Of a stretch of DNA of 53,456 bases, positions 1 through 6,542 are shown one piece after another; within the stretch, counting starts at the first letter, position 1, and every line of letters begins with the position of its first letter. The position numbers were made by a program, and so were the translations under genes. The notes under the pieces were generated by a model that was not told the origin of the DNA, did no database searches, and saw only the letters and a program-made list of their open reading frames with translations. Source of the stretch: Selenomonadaceae bacterium UBA2897. GTDB taxonomy: Bacteria; Bacillota; Negativicutes; Selenomonadales; Selenomonadaceae. The DNA is taken from contig DEDT01000036.1 in assembly GCA_002350105.1 (NCBI GenBank), forward strand, positions 1 to 53,456, in the 5' to 3' direction.

Positions 1-17
1 CTTAATTCATGGTGCCA

Positions 18-290
18 TTATACCTGGTCTACCTGCTGGAACAGTTGCTGGCGCTTTTTCAGCGTTTTGGCATCATGCACAAAAGCAATCTGCTCCGCCG
101 GTATGCCGCGCTTGATGAGACCTTTTTTTATTTCGTTATACACCGTGATGTTGTCAGCATCTTCTGCATCGTTGTTTACTGTCTCCTTGTCGCTCTCAAC
201 TCCTTTATCCTTCACAGTTTTCGGTGTGCCAAGGTCTGCGAAACTAGGCAAATTAAAAATGATTGCATATCCCCTTGTTCGCGGCTTCAT
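18..290 (-). pseudogene. Relic of a mobile-element SNF2/DEAD-type helicase (helicase C-terminal region)
   Basis: The 90-residue reading frame ends in an early stop after QLFQQVDQV. The stretch from ITVYNEIKKGLIKRG through IPAEQIAFVHDAK resembles the start of the helicase C-terminal domain in the very large helicase/adenine-methylase proteins carried by integrative elements and phages, where a D-x-GTPK motif is followed by a YxxIKxxLIxxGIPxxEIAFVHDA segment. The family continues well past this point into its RecA-like motifs, so both the N-terminal bulk and the C-terminal end are missing. I read it as debris of a larger mobile element. The family assignment is from memory of the motif and is moderately sure. 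Confidence 0.5.
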
Positions 291-378
291 AAGCGTGTAT
301 AATATGCATTAGGAAAGAGTTGCTTGAGCAGGCGCCCTTTCACTAGGTAATGAAGTTGATAGCCCCAATGTGGACGCG

Positions 379-411
379 AAAAAGGCACGGTGTGCAAGAC
401 CGTGCCTTTTT
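379..411. terminator. Bidirectional intrinsic terminator
   Basis: A perfect 13 bp inverted repeat (AAAAAGGCACGGT / ACCGTGCCTTTTT) with a 7-base loop. The A and T tracts let it work in both directions. It lies about 45 bases beyond the stop of the 32-residue peptide gene and probably ends that short transcript. Confidence 0.85.
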
Positions 412-455
412 CTATACCCTTTTTACTATTGCAGGCAGGGCATTAGCGCCTAGGC

Positions 456-554
456 TTACCGTTTGTACCTACTGTCAAACCATTTGCAGACGTAGTGAGC
501 AGCTACGCTTGCCACGACAGAGATAATGAAGTTGATAAAGAAACACCCCAACAT
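456..554 (-). CDS. 32-residue cysteine-containing membrane peptide
   Basis: A short gene reading MLGCFFINFIISVVASVAAH then YVCKWFDSRYKR, stop TAA. It has one clear hydrophobic helix (residues about 2-19) followed by an aromatic, basic tail. A GGGGG-rich ribosome binding site stands just upstream of the ATG, an extended -10 promoter (TGCTATACT) precedes it, and a perfect terminator follows, so it forms a complete mono-cistronic unit of about 200 bases. Helix plus a CKWxD-type basic tail recalls small Firmicutes membrane peptides and type I toxins, but I cannot name a family. It sits inside the mobile-element remnant. No antisense RNA promoter is obvious. Confidence 0.55.
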   Translation of the reverse strand: MLGCFFINFIISVVASVAAHYVCKWFDSRYKR

Positions 555-597
555 GAACACCCCCTTTCATAGATGTCCAGGGGCTAACGGCTATTAC

Positions 598-603
598 AGT
601 ATA
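598..603 (-). promoter_or_regulatory. Extended -10 promoter of the small membrane peptide
   Basis: On the minus strand the sequence reads TGCTATACT, an extended -10 element with consensus-like TATACT. No strong -35 hexamer is visible, as is common with a TGN extension. The predicted transcript starts about 35-40 bases before the peptide's ATG. Confidence 0.55.
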
Positions 604-716
604 GCAAATGCCGGGGAATAAGAAAAGACTACATTATTTTTGAGCGAAAAATAACGCTATTGAGCAAATAGGTTTACCGAATCACTTCGTTGATTTGCAT
701 TTTCCGCAAATTACCG

Positions 717-1607
717 TCACTTGATTAATGGGATAGGCGTATAGTGATCTGGATGAAGAACACCAATAACCTTGGTGATGATGTTCTTCTCGCTGAGTAG
801 CTCATTACTCTTACTGTAGACTGTCGTAGTGTGCAGCGTTACCTTGAGGGAATCACCAGGAAAAACTTTGATTGTGGCCATGCGATATTTTGCCAGCCAC
901 TCTTTATCCTCAATCTTCGCCGACAGTTTGGTATCTCCATGGCGGAACTCCCATTGTGTATCGCCAAGGAAGTCTGGGCGTTTAATCTGCAAGATGACGG
1001 TAGCATTGTTGTCCAGCACATCGCCTTTGCACAACTCGCCGATTTGCTCTTTTGAGAGATTGAAATGATGATTGACGGCCAGCTTATCCCCATCTTGGGA
1101 TTGCACATAGATATGTTCTGTGTCTTTAAATGAACCATACGCCTCTGATAATTCATTGACGCCTTGCAAGAGACCGTAACGAGACGGCCTCGTGTAACAT
1201 CCCAAAGTATTGACATTTGTTTCTGCAGCCATTTCCCCGATAGCTTCCTCTATCGACTGGACATCTTTTTCAGATTCCAGGCTGTCCTTATCGGATAAAA
1301 ACTCTAGGATTTTATATTTGGCCTTAAGCAAGAAATTGCCTATCACTTTCTTCACATCCCCTTCACGAAGCCCTTCGTCCGGCAGCGCGCTCACGAAGTT
1401 GCGCAAAATCACCTTGATTGATCCATGTTGTACGTCTTCAAGCAGAATCCCGTGACCGATGTCACCATCGATACACCGCACGAGCTCATTATCCAACGTC
1501 TTGAATGCCCCTATCAGGTCTGCAATTCCTTTAAATATGCGTTCCGGTTCTTCCTCGTGCTCATCGTATTGTACAATAATAGCAAAACAATCTTGTATAT
1601 CATTCAT
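717..1607 (-). CDS. Unrecognised cargo protein of the integrative element (296 aa)
   Basis: Start chosen at MNDIQDC because GGAGGGGAAG lies just upstream; a longer in-frame extension has no such site. No signal peptide, membrane segment or known catalytic motif is visible. The N-terminal part (about 1-110) is acidic and helical, with ERIFKGIADLIGAF and the turn DVQHGSIKVILRN. The middle is rich in Asp/Glu. The C-terminal part (about 200-296) looks mostly beta, with WEFRHGDTKLSAKIEDKEW and an alternating-hydrophobic end, possibly an OB-like or substrate-binding fold. It is divergent from the integrase gene and its promoter overlaps the integrase start, an arrangement typical of element cargo. 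I do not recognise a family. A defence or establishment role is possible but only inferred from position. Confidence 0.8.
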   Translation of the reverse strand: MNDIQDCFAIIVQYDEHEEEPERIFKGIADLIGAFKTLDNELVRCIDGDIGHGILLEDVQHGSIKVILRNFVSALPDEGLREGDVKKVIGNFLLKAKYKILEFLSDKDSLESEKDVQSIEEAIGEMAAETNVNTLGCYTRPSRYGLLQGVNELSEAYGSFKDTEHIYVQSQDGDKLAVNHHFNLSKEQIGELCKGDVLDNNATVILQIKRPDFLGDTQWEFRHGDTKLSAKIEDKEWLAKYRMATIKVFPGDSLKVTLHTTTVYSKSNELLSEKNIITKVIGVLHPDHYTPIPLIK

Positions 1608-1648
1608 TCTTCCCCTCCGCCTTTCAATCTCAAGAATATATAGAGCAA

Positions 1649-1671
1649 GGCGGCCTCCGTGTGAAGCCGCC
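1649..1671. promoter_or_regulatory. GC hairpin in the cargo gene leader
   Basis: GGCGGC and GCCGCC flank an 11-base loop. The hairpin lies in the roughly 150-base leader between the predicted cargo promoter and the cargo start. No T-run follows, so it is not an obvious terminator. A second small palindrome (GCTCT-TTTG-AGAGC, 1736-1749) lies nearby and could be an operator. Confidence 0.35.
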
Positions 1672-1767
1672 CGTTGTAGAGAGTTCGTTAGTGAACCGGG
1701 CTGCGTCGGTTGATTACGTGCCCGCCGCTGCACGAGCTCTTTTGAGAGCAAGAATTATCCATACACA

Positions 1768-1797
1768 ATTATACCACGCCGAAAGGAGGTTATCCAA
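1768..1797 (-). promoter_or_regulatory. Promoter of the cargo gene, overlapping the integrase start
   Basis: On the minus strand, TTGGAT (1792-1797) and TATAAT (1768-1773) are separated by 18 bases. The -35 element lies between the integrase ribosome binding site and its ATG, so cargo transcription and integrase expression share DNA and may exclude each other. Confidence 0.6.
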
Positions 1798-1798
1798 T

Positions 1799-2884
1799 AT
1801 GAGTGCTTACAAGGACGAGGAACACGGCACATGGTACGTCAAGTTCGCCTTCGTTGACTGGACAGGTAAAATACGGTGGACTACAAAGCGAGGATTCGAC
1901 GGCAAGCGCAAAGCCGAAAGATACGAGCGGGAGTATAAGCAAAGGTCGCGCAACCAGCAGCCGGATATCACCGTAAGCAAATTGGTACAATATTATTTAG
2001 AAGACCGCAAGCTCCATCTGCGTGAGAACTCATACCGCAGCCGGGAAAGTGCCATCACCCATCACATCCTTCCATACCTTGGGAAGCTCAAGCTGAGCCA
2101 GCTCACGCCACTTCGCATGAAACGCTGGCAGAATGAACTGATGGCATCTGACAATATTAGCCGGGAAGGGAAGAAACTTTCACGCTCCACTATCCTGATG
2201 ATCAACAGCATCTGCTCTATTCTCTTGAATTTTGCAGTAAAATTCTACGGTATGAAACAGAACCCTCTACGCATCATTGGCGCGCCAAGCATCCCGCAGA
2301 CAGCACCGCAACAGGGAAAGTATCCGATATGGTCGCCGGAAGAATTTAGCCAAGCAATGGGGTTTGTCAGCGATCCGCAGGAACGTTGCATCTTCGAGAT
2401 ACTGTTTTACGGCGGGCTGCGCATTGGAGAGCTCCTGGCGCTCAATGCCAAAGACTTTGATTTTCAGGCTAATACCATCAGCATAACGAAGAGTTACAAC
2501 GCGCGGCAGAAAAAAGCCGCCCCAACAAAAACGGCCTCGTCCGTGCGCACCATCACCATGCCAAGAACCATTATGCAGAATGTACAGGCTTTTATTAAAA
2601 AGTCCGAGCCTGTCCCCTCCCCCTTGTTTACGATGGCACAGATTACCCTGCGCGTGCATCTGAAAGCCATAGCCGATAAGGCAGGGCTGCCACAGATTCG
2701 GCTACATGATCTACGTCACAGCCATGCCAGCTATCTGATTCACAGGGGAATTCCTATAACAACCATCAGTCACAGGCTGGGGCACAAAAACTCAAGCATA
2801 ACGCTGCAGGTGTACTCACACCTATATAAAAATGCAGATGCAGATTTAGCGGAAATGCTGGAATCAGACATAAAAAAGTTGTGA
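1799..2884 (+). CDS. int: Phage-type tyrosine recombinase / integrase
   Basis: Site-specific recombinase that integrates and excises a mobile element. The start is set by the AGGAGG eight bases before ATG; 361 residues is normal for the family. An N-terminal arm-binding domain (about 1-55, with the typical GTWYVKFAFVDWTGK strand pattern) is followed by a SAM-like core-binding domain (about 55-165) and the catalytic domain. The catalytic set is complete: Arg near 208 in GGLRIGELLAL, His303 and Arg306 in HDLRHSH, the His of LGHKNSSIT, and the nucleophile Tyr339 in VYSHLY. The gene looks active although the element around it is not whole. It abuts the 3' end of pckA, so the junction probably lies in the short space after its stop. 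Confidence 0.93.
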   Translation: MSAYKDEEHGTWYVKFAFVDWTGKIRWTTKRGFDGKRKAERYEREYKQRSRNQQPDITVSKLVQYYLEDRKLHLRENSYRSRESAITHHILPYLGKLKLSQLTPLRMKRWQNELMASDNISREGKKLSRSTILMINSICSILLNFAVKFYGMKQNPLRIIGAPSIPQTAPQQGKYPIWSPEEFSQAMGFVSDPQERCIFEILFYGGLRIGELLALNAKDFDFQANTISITKSYNARQKKAAPTKTASSVRTITMPRTIMQNVQAFIKKSEPVPSPLFTMAQITLRVHLKAIADKAGLPQIRLHDLRHSHASYLIHRGIPITTISHRLGHKNSSITLQVYSHLYKNADADLAEMLESDIKKL

Positions 2885-2905
2885 ACTTGGGTCAAACTTG
2901 GGTCA
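2884..2905 (+). repeat. Tandem 11 bp direct repeat at the integrase 3' end
   Basis: Two perfect adjacent copies of AACTTGGGTCA; the first overlaps the integrase stop codon. Tandem short repeats beside an integrase gene are the usual form of arm-type recombinase binding sites, so this may be one side of the attachment site. That role is inference. Confidence 0.55.
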
Positions 2906-2918
2906 AAAGAAATACACG

Positions 2919-2958
2919 AAGGCCGCTAACCCCCGTCAGATAAGGGATTAGCGGCCTT
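2919..2958. terminator. Hairpin between int and pckA (terminator, possible att core)
   Basis: AAGGCCGCTAA at 2919-2929 pairs with TTAGCGGCCTT at 2948-2958. It lies between the convergent integrase and pckA genes, about 30 bases past the pckA stop, and could end both transcripts although T-runs are weak. Integrative elements often target terminators, so this may also hold the insertion core. Confidence 0.6.
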
Positions 2959-2989
2959 CATGTTGATTATATGGCTTAATCGATTGAGA

Positions 2990-4597
2990 TTAAAGCTGCG
3001 GGCCGGCGGCCACGAGGGACTTGCCGTGCTCGTTGCTTTCGAATTTGTGGAAGTTCTCGATGAACATGCCAGCCAGCTTCTTGGCTGCCTTGTCCCACTC
3101 TGCCGGATCCTTATGCGTATCCTTCGGATCGAGAATGCCCGTGTCAACGCCCTCGAGCTTCGTCGGCACCGTGAAGTTGAAGTACGGGATCTGCTTCGTC
3201 GGAGCCTTGTCGATAGCGCCGTTCAGGATGGCATCGATGATGCCACGCGTATCCTTGATGGAGATGCGTTTGCCCGTGCCGTTCCAGCCCGTGTTCACGA
3301 GGTAAGCGCGGGAGCCGTTGGCCTTCATCTTCTTCGTGAGCTCCATAGCGTACTTCGTCGGATGCAGCTCGAGGAATGCCTGGCCGAAGCAAGCAGAGAA
3401 CGTCGGAACCGGCTCAGTGATGCCACGCTCCGTGCCCGGAATCTTGGACGTGAAGCCAGACAGGAAATAATACTCCGTCTGCTCCGGCGTCAGGATGGAG
3501 ACCGGCGGCAACACCTGGAAAGCATCAGCAGACAGGAAGATAACGCTCTTCGCCGCCGGGCCATGGGAAACCGGCTTAACGATGTTCTTAATATGGTAGA
3601 TAGGATAGGACACACGCGTGTTCTGCGTACGGCTGGCATCGGAGAAGTCGATCTTGCCGTCTTTGTCGCAGATAACGTTCTCGAGCAGGGCGTCGCGTTT
3701 GATTGCGCCGTAGATATCCGGCTCGGAATCCTTATCGAGGTCGATGACCTTTGCGTAGCAGCCGCCCTCGAAGTTGAAGACGCCTTCGTCATCCCAGCCG
3801 TGCTCGTCATCGCCGATCAGCATGCGTTTCGGATCCGTGGACAGCGTCGTCTTGCCCGTGCCGGACAGGCCGAAGAAGATAGCCGTGTTCTCGCCATTCT
3901 TGTCCGTGTTAGCGGAGCAATGCATGGAGGCAATACCCTGCAGCGGCAGGAAGTAGTTCATCATGGAGAACATGCCCTTCTTCATCTCACCGCCGTACCA
4001 GGTGTTGATGATGACCTGCTCTCTCTCGGTGACATTGAAGAGGACAGCCGTATCGGAGCGGAAGCCCTTCTCTTTCCAGCCATCGATGATGCCCTTGGAG
4101 GCATTGTAGACCACGAAGTTCGGCTTGAAGTTCTCAAGCTCTTCCTTGCTCGGGCGGATGAACATATTCGTTACGAAATGAGCCTGCCAAGCAACCTCGA
4201 CGATGAAACGGACAGCCATGCGCGTATCTTTGTTGGCGCCGCAGAAACCATCGACGACATACAGCTTATCCTTGTTGGACAGCTCCTTCTTGGCCGTCTC
4301 CTTGGCAGCTTCCCACATCTCCTGCGTAGCCGGATGGTTATCATTCGGATACTCCTCGGAGTTCCACCAAACCGTGTCCTTGGACTTCTCATCCATGACG
4401 ATGTACTTGTCCTTCGGGGAACGGCCCGTGAATTTACCCGTCTGCACATCGACAGCACCGAGCTCGGAAACCTGGCCAACCTCATAGCCCGTCAGACCCG
4501 GTTTCGTCTCTTCCTCGAAGAGCACCTCATAGGACGGATTGTGGAGGACTTCCTTGACACCAGTGATGCCATACTGACTCAAATCGACATTTGCCAT
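2990..4597 (-). CDS. pckA: Phosphoenolpyruvate carboxykinase (ATP)
   Basis: Interconverts oxaloacetate plus ATP and PEP, CO2 plus ADP; in anaerobic fermenters it often runs in the carboxylating direction towards succinate. The 535 residues are full length. Visible motifs are RSPKDKYIV, the kinase P-loop GLSGTGKTTLS (about 243-253), the metal site IGDDEHGWDDEGVFNFEGG, RTQNTRVSYPIYHI, and ERGITEPVPTFSACFGQAF. The start is MANVDLSQYG, with AAAGAGG 11 bases upstream. It is monocistronic, with its own near-consensus promoter and a stem-loop in the leader. Confidence 0.98.
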   Translation of the reverse strand: MANVDLSQYGITGVKEVLHNPSYEVLFEEETKPGLTGYEVGQVSELGAVDVQTGKFTGRSPKDKYIVMDEKSKDTVWWNSEEYPNDNHPATQEMWEAAKETAKKELSNKDKLYVVDGFCGANKDTRMAVRFIVEVAWQAHFVTNMFIRPSKEELENFKPNFVVYNASKGIIDGWKEKGFRSDTAVLFNVTEREQVIINTWYGGEMKKGMFSMMNYFLPLQGIASMHCSANTDKNGENTAIFFGLSGTGKTTLSTDPKRMLIGDDEHGWDDEGVFNFEGGCYAKVIDLDKDSEPDIYGAIKRDALLENVICDKDGKIDFSDASRTQNTRVSYPIYHIKNIVKPVSHGPAAKSVIFLSADAFQVLPPVSILTPEQTEYYFLSGFTSKIPGTERGITEPVPTFSACFGQAFLELHPTKYAMELTKKMKANGSRAYLVNTGWNGTGKRISIKDTRGIIDAILNGAIDKAPTKQIPYFNFTVPTKLEGVDTGILDPKDTHKDPAEWDKAAKKLAGMFIENFHKFESNEHGKSLVAAGPQL

Positions 4598-4646
4598 TTT
4601 ACTTTCAACCTCTTTCATTGAAATTAAGAATGTCTTCGCGAGGAGC

Positions 4647-4662
4647 CACAAGCGAGCTTGTG
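4647..4662 (-). promoter_or_regulatory. Stem-loop in the pckA 5' leader
   Basis: CACAAGC-GA-GCTTGTG forms a 7 bp stem in the roughly 75-base leader. It lacks a T-run, so it is more likely a transcript-stability or regulatory structure than a terminator. Confidence 0.4.
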
Positions 4663-4680
4663 AACTTCATCACAGGTATT

Positions 4681-4709
4681 ATAATAGCTTATCGGCTCAT
4701 AAATGTCAA
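4681..4709 (-). promoter_or_regulatory. pckA promoter
   Basis: On the minus strand, a perfect -35 TTGACA (4704-4709) and TATTAT (4681-4686) are separated by 17 bases. This is the strongest sigma-A-type promoter I see in the window, in keeping with a highly expressed central enzyme. Confidence 0.75.
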
Positions 4710-4795
4710 ATATTGTTTATGCCGCAATAAAGTATTTTTTATTTATCGAAGTGCGCGGAGTGTGTACCGTTTCCACAGGCTTTCTTGTCTGGAGT

Positions 4796-6283
4796 TTACT
4801 GCCGTGCAAAGGTCAGTACCGCCTGGCGCATGTCCGCCTTCCCGCAGACGTCCTGATGGCGGATCTCCTTCCTGGCCAGCGCGGCAAGTCCCCCTGGCAC
4901 CGGATTGTCGTTGTACTCGGCGAGCTTCGCCAGCAACGCGAACTCATCGAGCCCTTTGTACTCCGCGCCAAGCGCCTCGAGTACACTGCCATTGAACTTG
5001 TAGGGGCTGGCCGTCGAGGCGACAACCATATGACGTGTGTCGCCCGTCTCCTGCTGGTAGCGGCGGGCCACGGCATAGGCTACGGCCGTGTGGGGATCGC
5101 AGACGTAATGCTCTTTTTCGTAGACGTCACAAATCGTCGCCTTCGTCTGCGCATCATCCACCCAGTCGGCCCAGAAGACGCGCTGGATCTCGCTGAGCAG
5201 CTCGGAGCCGATCGTATAGCAGCCATCGTCCTGCAGCTGCTGCATCCACTCGGCCACGCGGCCCGTGCTGCCCGTCATGTGATAGAGCAAACGCTCCAGA
5301 TTCGAGGAAATCAGGATATCCATGGACGGCGTAATCGTCTTGTAGAACGTGCGCTGACGGTTGTAGACGCCCGTGCGCAGGAATTCCGTGAGCACATTGT
5401 TCGCATTGGAGGCGCAGACGAGGTGATGGATGGGCAGGCCCATCTGCCGCGCGTAAAAGCCCGCGAGAATATCGCCGAAGTTGCCCGTCGGCACCGTGCA
5501 GTTGATTTCCTCACCCAGCGCAATCGTCCCCGCATGCACGAGGTCGGCGTAGGCACTAAAATAGTAGACAATCTGCGGCACGAGACGGCCCCAGTTGATG
5601 GAGTTCGCGGAGGAAAGGCGCACGCTCGCCGCCTGCAGCTCACCGTTGAAGGCCTCATCGCCAAAGATCTCCTTCACGCCGCTTTGGGCATCGTCGAAGT
5701 TCCCTTTGACCGCCGTGACATTGACGTTTGCGCCCTCCTGCGTGCACATCTGCAGGCGCTGGATGCGGCTCACACCACCCTCGGGATAGAAGACCATGAT
5801 CTTCGTCTGCGGCACGTCGCGGAAGCCTTCGAGCGCTGCCTTGCCCGTATCGCCGGACGTCGCGACGAGGATGAGCACGGTGTCCGTGACCCCCGTCTTC
5901 TGCAATGCCGTCTGCATGAGCTGGGGCAGGAGCTGCAGCGCCATGTCCTTGAAGGCACTCGTCGGGCCATGCCAGAGCTCCAGCACGGAGGCATCGCTAA
6001 GCGTCACGACTGGCGCACGCCTCTCACTGTCGAACTTGCCGCCGCCATAGGCGCGCGCGACGCATCCCCTGAGCTCGTCCGCCGTATAGTCGGTGAGGAA
6101 GAGGCCGAGTACCTTCTCCGCCCGCTCCTCGTAGCTCAGCGGCTGCAGCGCCGTGATGAATTTCTTGTCGATCTGCGGCAGCGACTCCGGCACAAAAAGC
6201 CCGCCATCCGGTGCGAGGCCCTTCAGGATAGCCTCGGCTGAGTCCAGGCGGCTGCTGTGACCGCGCGTGCTGAAATATTGCAT
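4796..6283 (-). CDS. thrC: Threonine synthase
   Basis: PLP-dependent conversion of O-phosphohomoserine to threonine. The 495-residue length and the N-terminal MQYFSTRGHSSRLDSAEAIL fit the long (class I, yeast/E. coli-like) type. The PLP lysine is Lys112 in GPTSAFKDMALQLLP; the phosphate-binding loop ATSGDTGKAALEGF and the substrate segment VPTGNFGDILAGFYARQMG are present. An AAGGAG site precedes the ATG. No hom or thrB gene is nearby, so it is separate from the rest of the pathway. The promoter lies some 200 bases upstream, leaving a long leader. Confidence 0.97.
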   Translation of the reverse strand: MQYFSTRGHSSRLDSAEAILKGLAPDGGLFVPESLPQIDKKFITALQPLSYEERAEKVLGLFLTDYTADELRGCVARAYGGGKFDSERRAPVVTLSDASVLELWHGPTSAFKDMALQLLPQLMQTALQKTGVTDTVLILVATSGDTGKAALEGFRDVPQTKIMVFYPEGGVSRIQRLQMCTQEGANVNVTAVKGNFDDAQSGVKEIFGDEAFNGELQAASVRLSSANSINWGRLVPQIVYYFSAYADLVHAGTIALGEEINCTVPTGNFGDILAGFYARQMGLPIHHLVCASNANNVLTEFLRTGVYNRQRTFYKTITPSMDILISSNLERLLYHMTGSTGRVAEWMQQLQDDGCYTIGSELLSEIQRVFWADWVDDAQTKATICDVYEKEHYVCDPHTAVAYAVARRYQQETGDTRHMVVASTASPYKFNGSVLEALGAEYKGLDEFALLAKLAEYNDNPVPGGLAALARKEIRHQDVCGKADMRQAVLTFARQ

Positions 6284-6490
6284 GGAATGACTCCTTCCCT
6301 AATCTATAGATGAATACATGATTTCCTGCGGTGATTCACCCCGTCCGGTTTATTCCTGCGGGGAACTATGGTAAAATATACCTGTTTATGTCAGCTGTTT
6401 TGTAAACCAGCCAACCTCTACAGGCCAGATAAGCACTCGATAACGTAAAGTTGCGTCAGGTTGTTCCTGTCATATCGCTACAAGTGTTTG
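6284..6490 (-). promoter_or_regulatory. Long 5' leader of thrC, possibly regulatory
   Basis: About 200 untranslated bases separate the predicted thrC promoter from the start codon. They hold several potential hairpins, including GGTG-AAT-CACC close to the gene. I looked for T-box, cobalamin and FMN riboswitch signatures and found no convincing match. I see no clear attenuator peptide rich in Thr or Ile codons. Confidence 0.3.
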
Positions 6491-6495
6491 CGGCC

Positions 6496-6523
6496 ATTAT
6501 ACCATAGATTGCTGGTTTTGTAA
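6496..6523 (-). promoter_or_regulatory. Probable thrC promoter
   Basis: On the minus strand, TTACAA (6518-6523) and a perfect TATAAT (6496-6501) are 16 bases apart. It overlaps the upstream region of the divergent nadE gene. Confidence 0.55.
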
Positions 6524-6542
6524 CTAGGTGAGGTGTTTTATT

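Noticed and set aside
717..1751. Longer form of the cargo protein (344 residues)
   Set aside because: The extra N-terminal sequence is basic and low in structure, and the inner ATG has a clear GGAGGGG site, so the shorter form is preferred.
2960..4621. Long reading frame on the strand opposite pckA (553 codons)
   Set aside because: It is the mirror of a certain gene in GC-rich DNA, has no matching ribosome site, and its translation shows no family motif. Similar antisense frames over thrC, relA, addA, hisS and aspS were dropped for the same reason.
6284..6490. T-box or cobalamin riboswitch before thrC
   Set aside because: A GGGGTGAATCACCGC stretch vaguely recalls the T-box conserved box but does not match it, and no specifier stem is evident. 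No B12 box is present.
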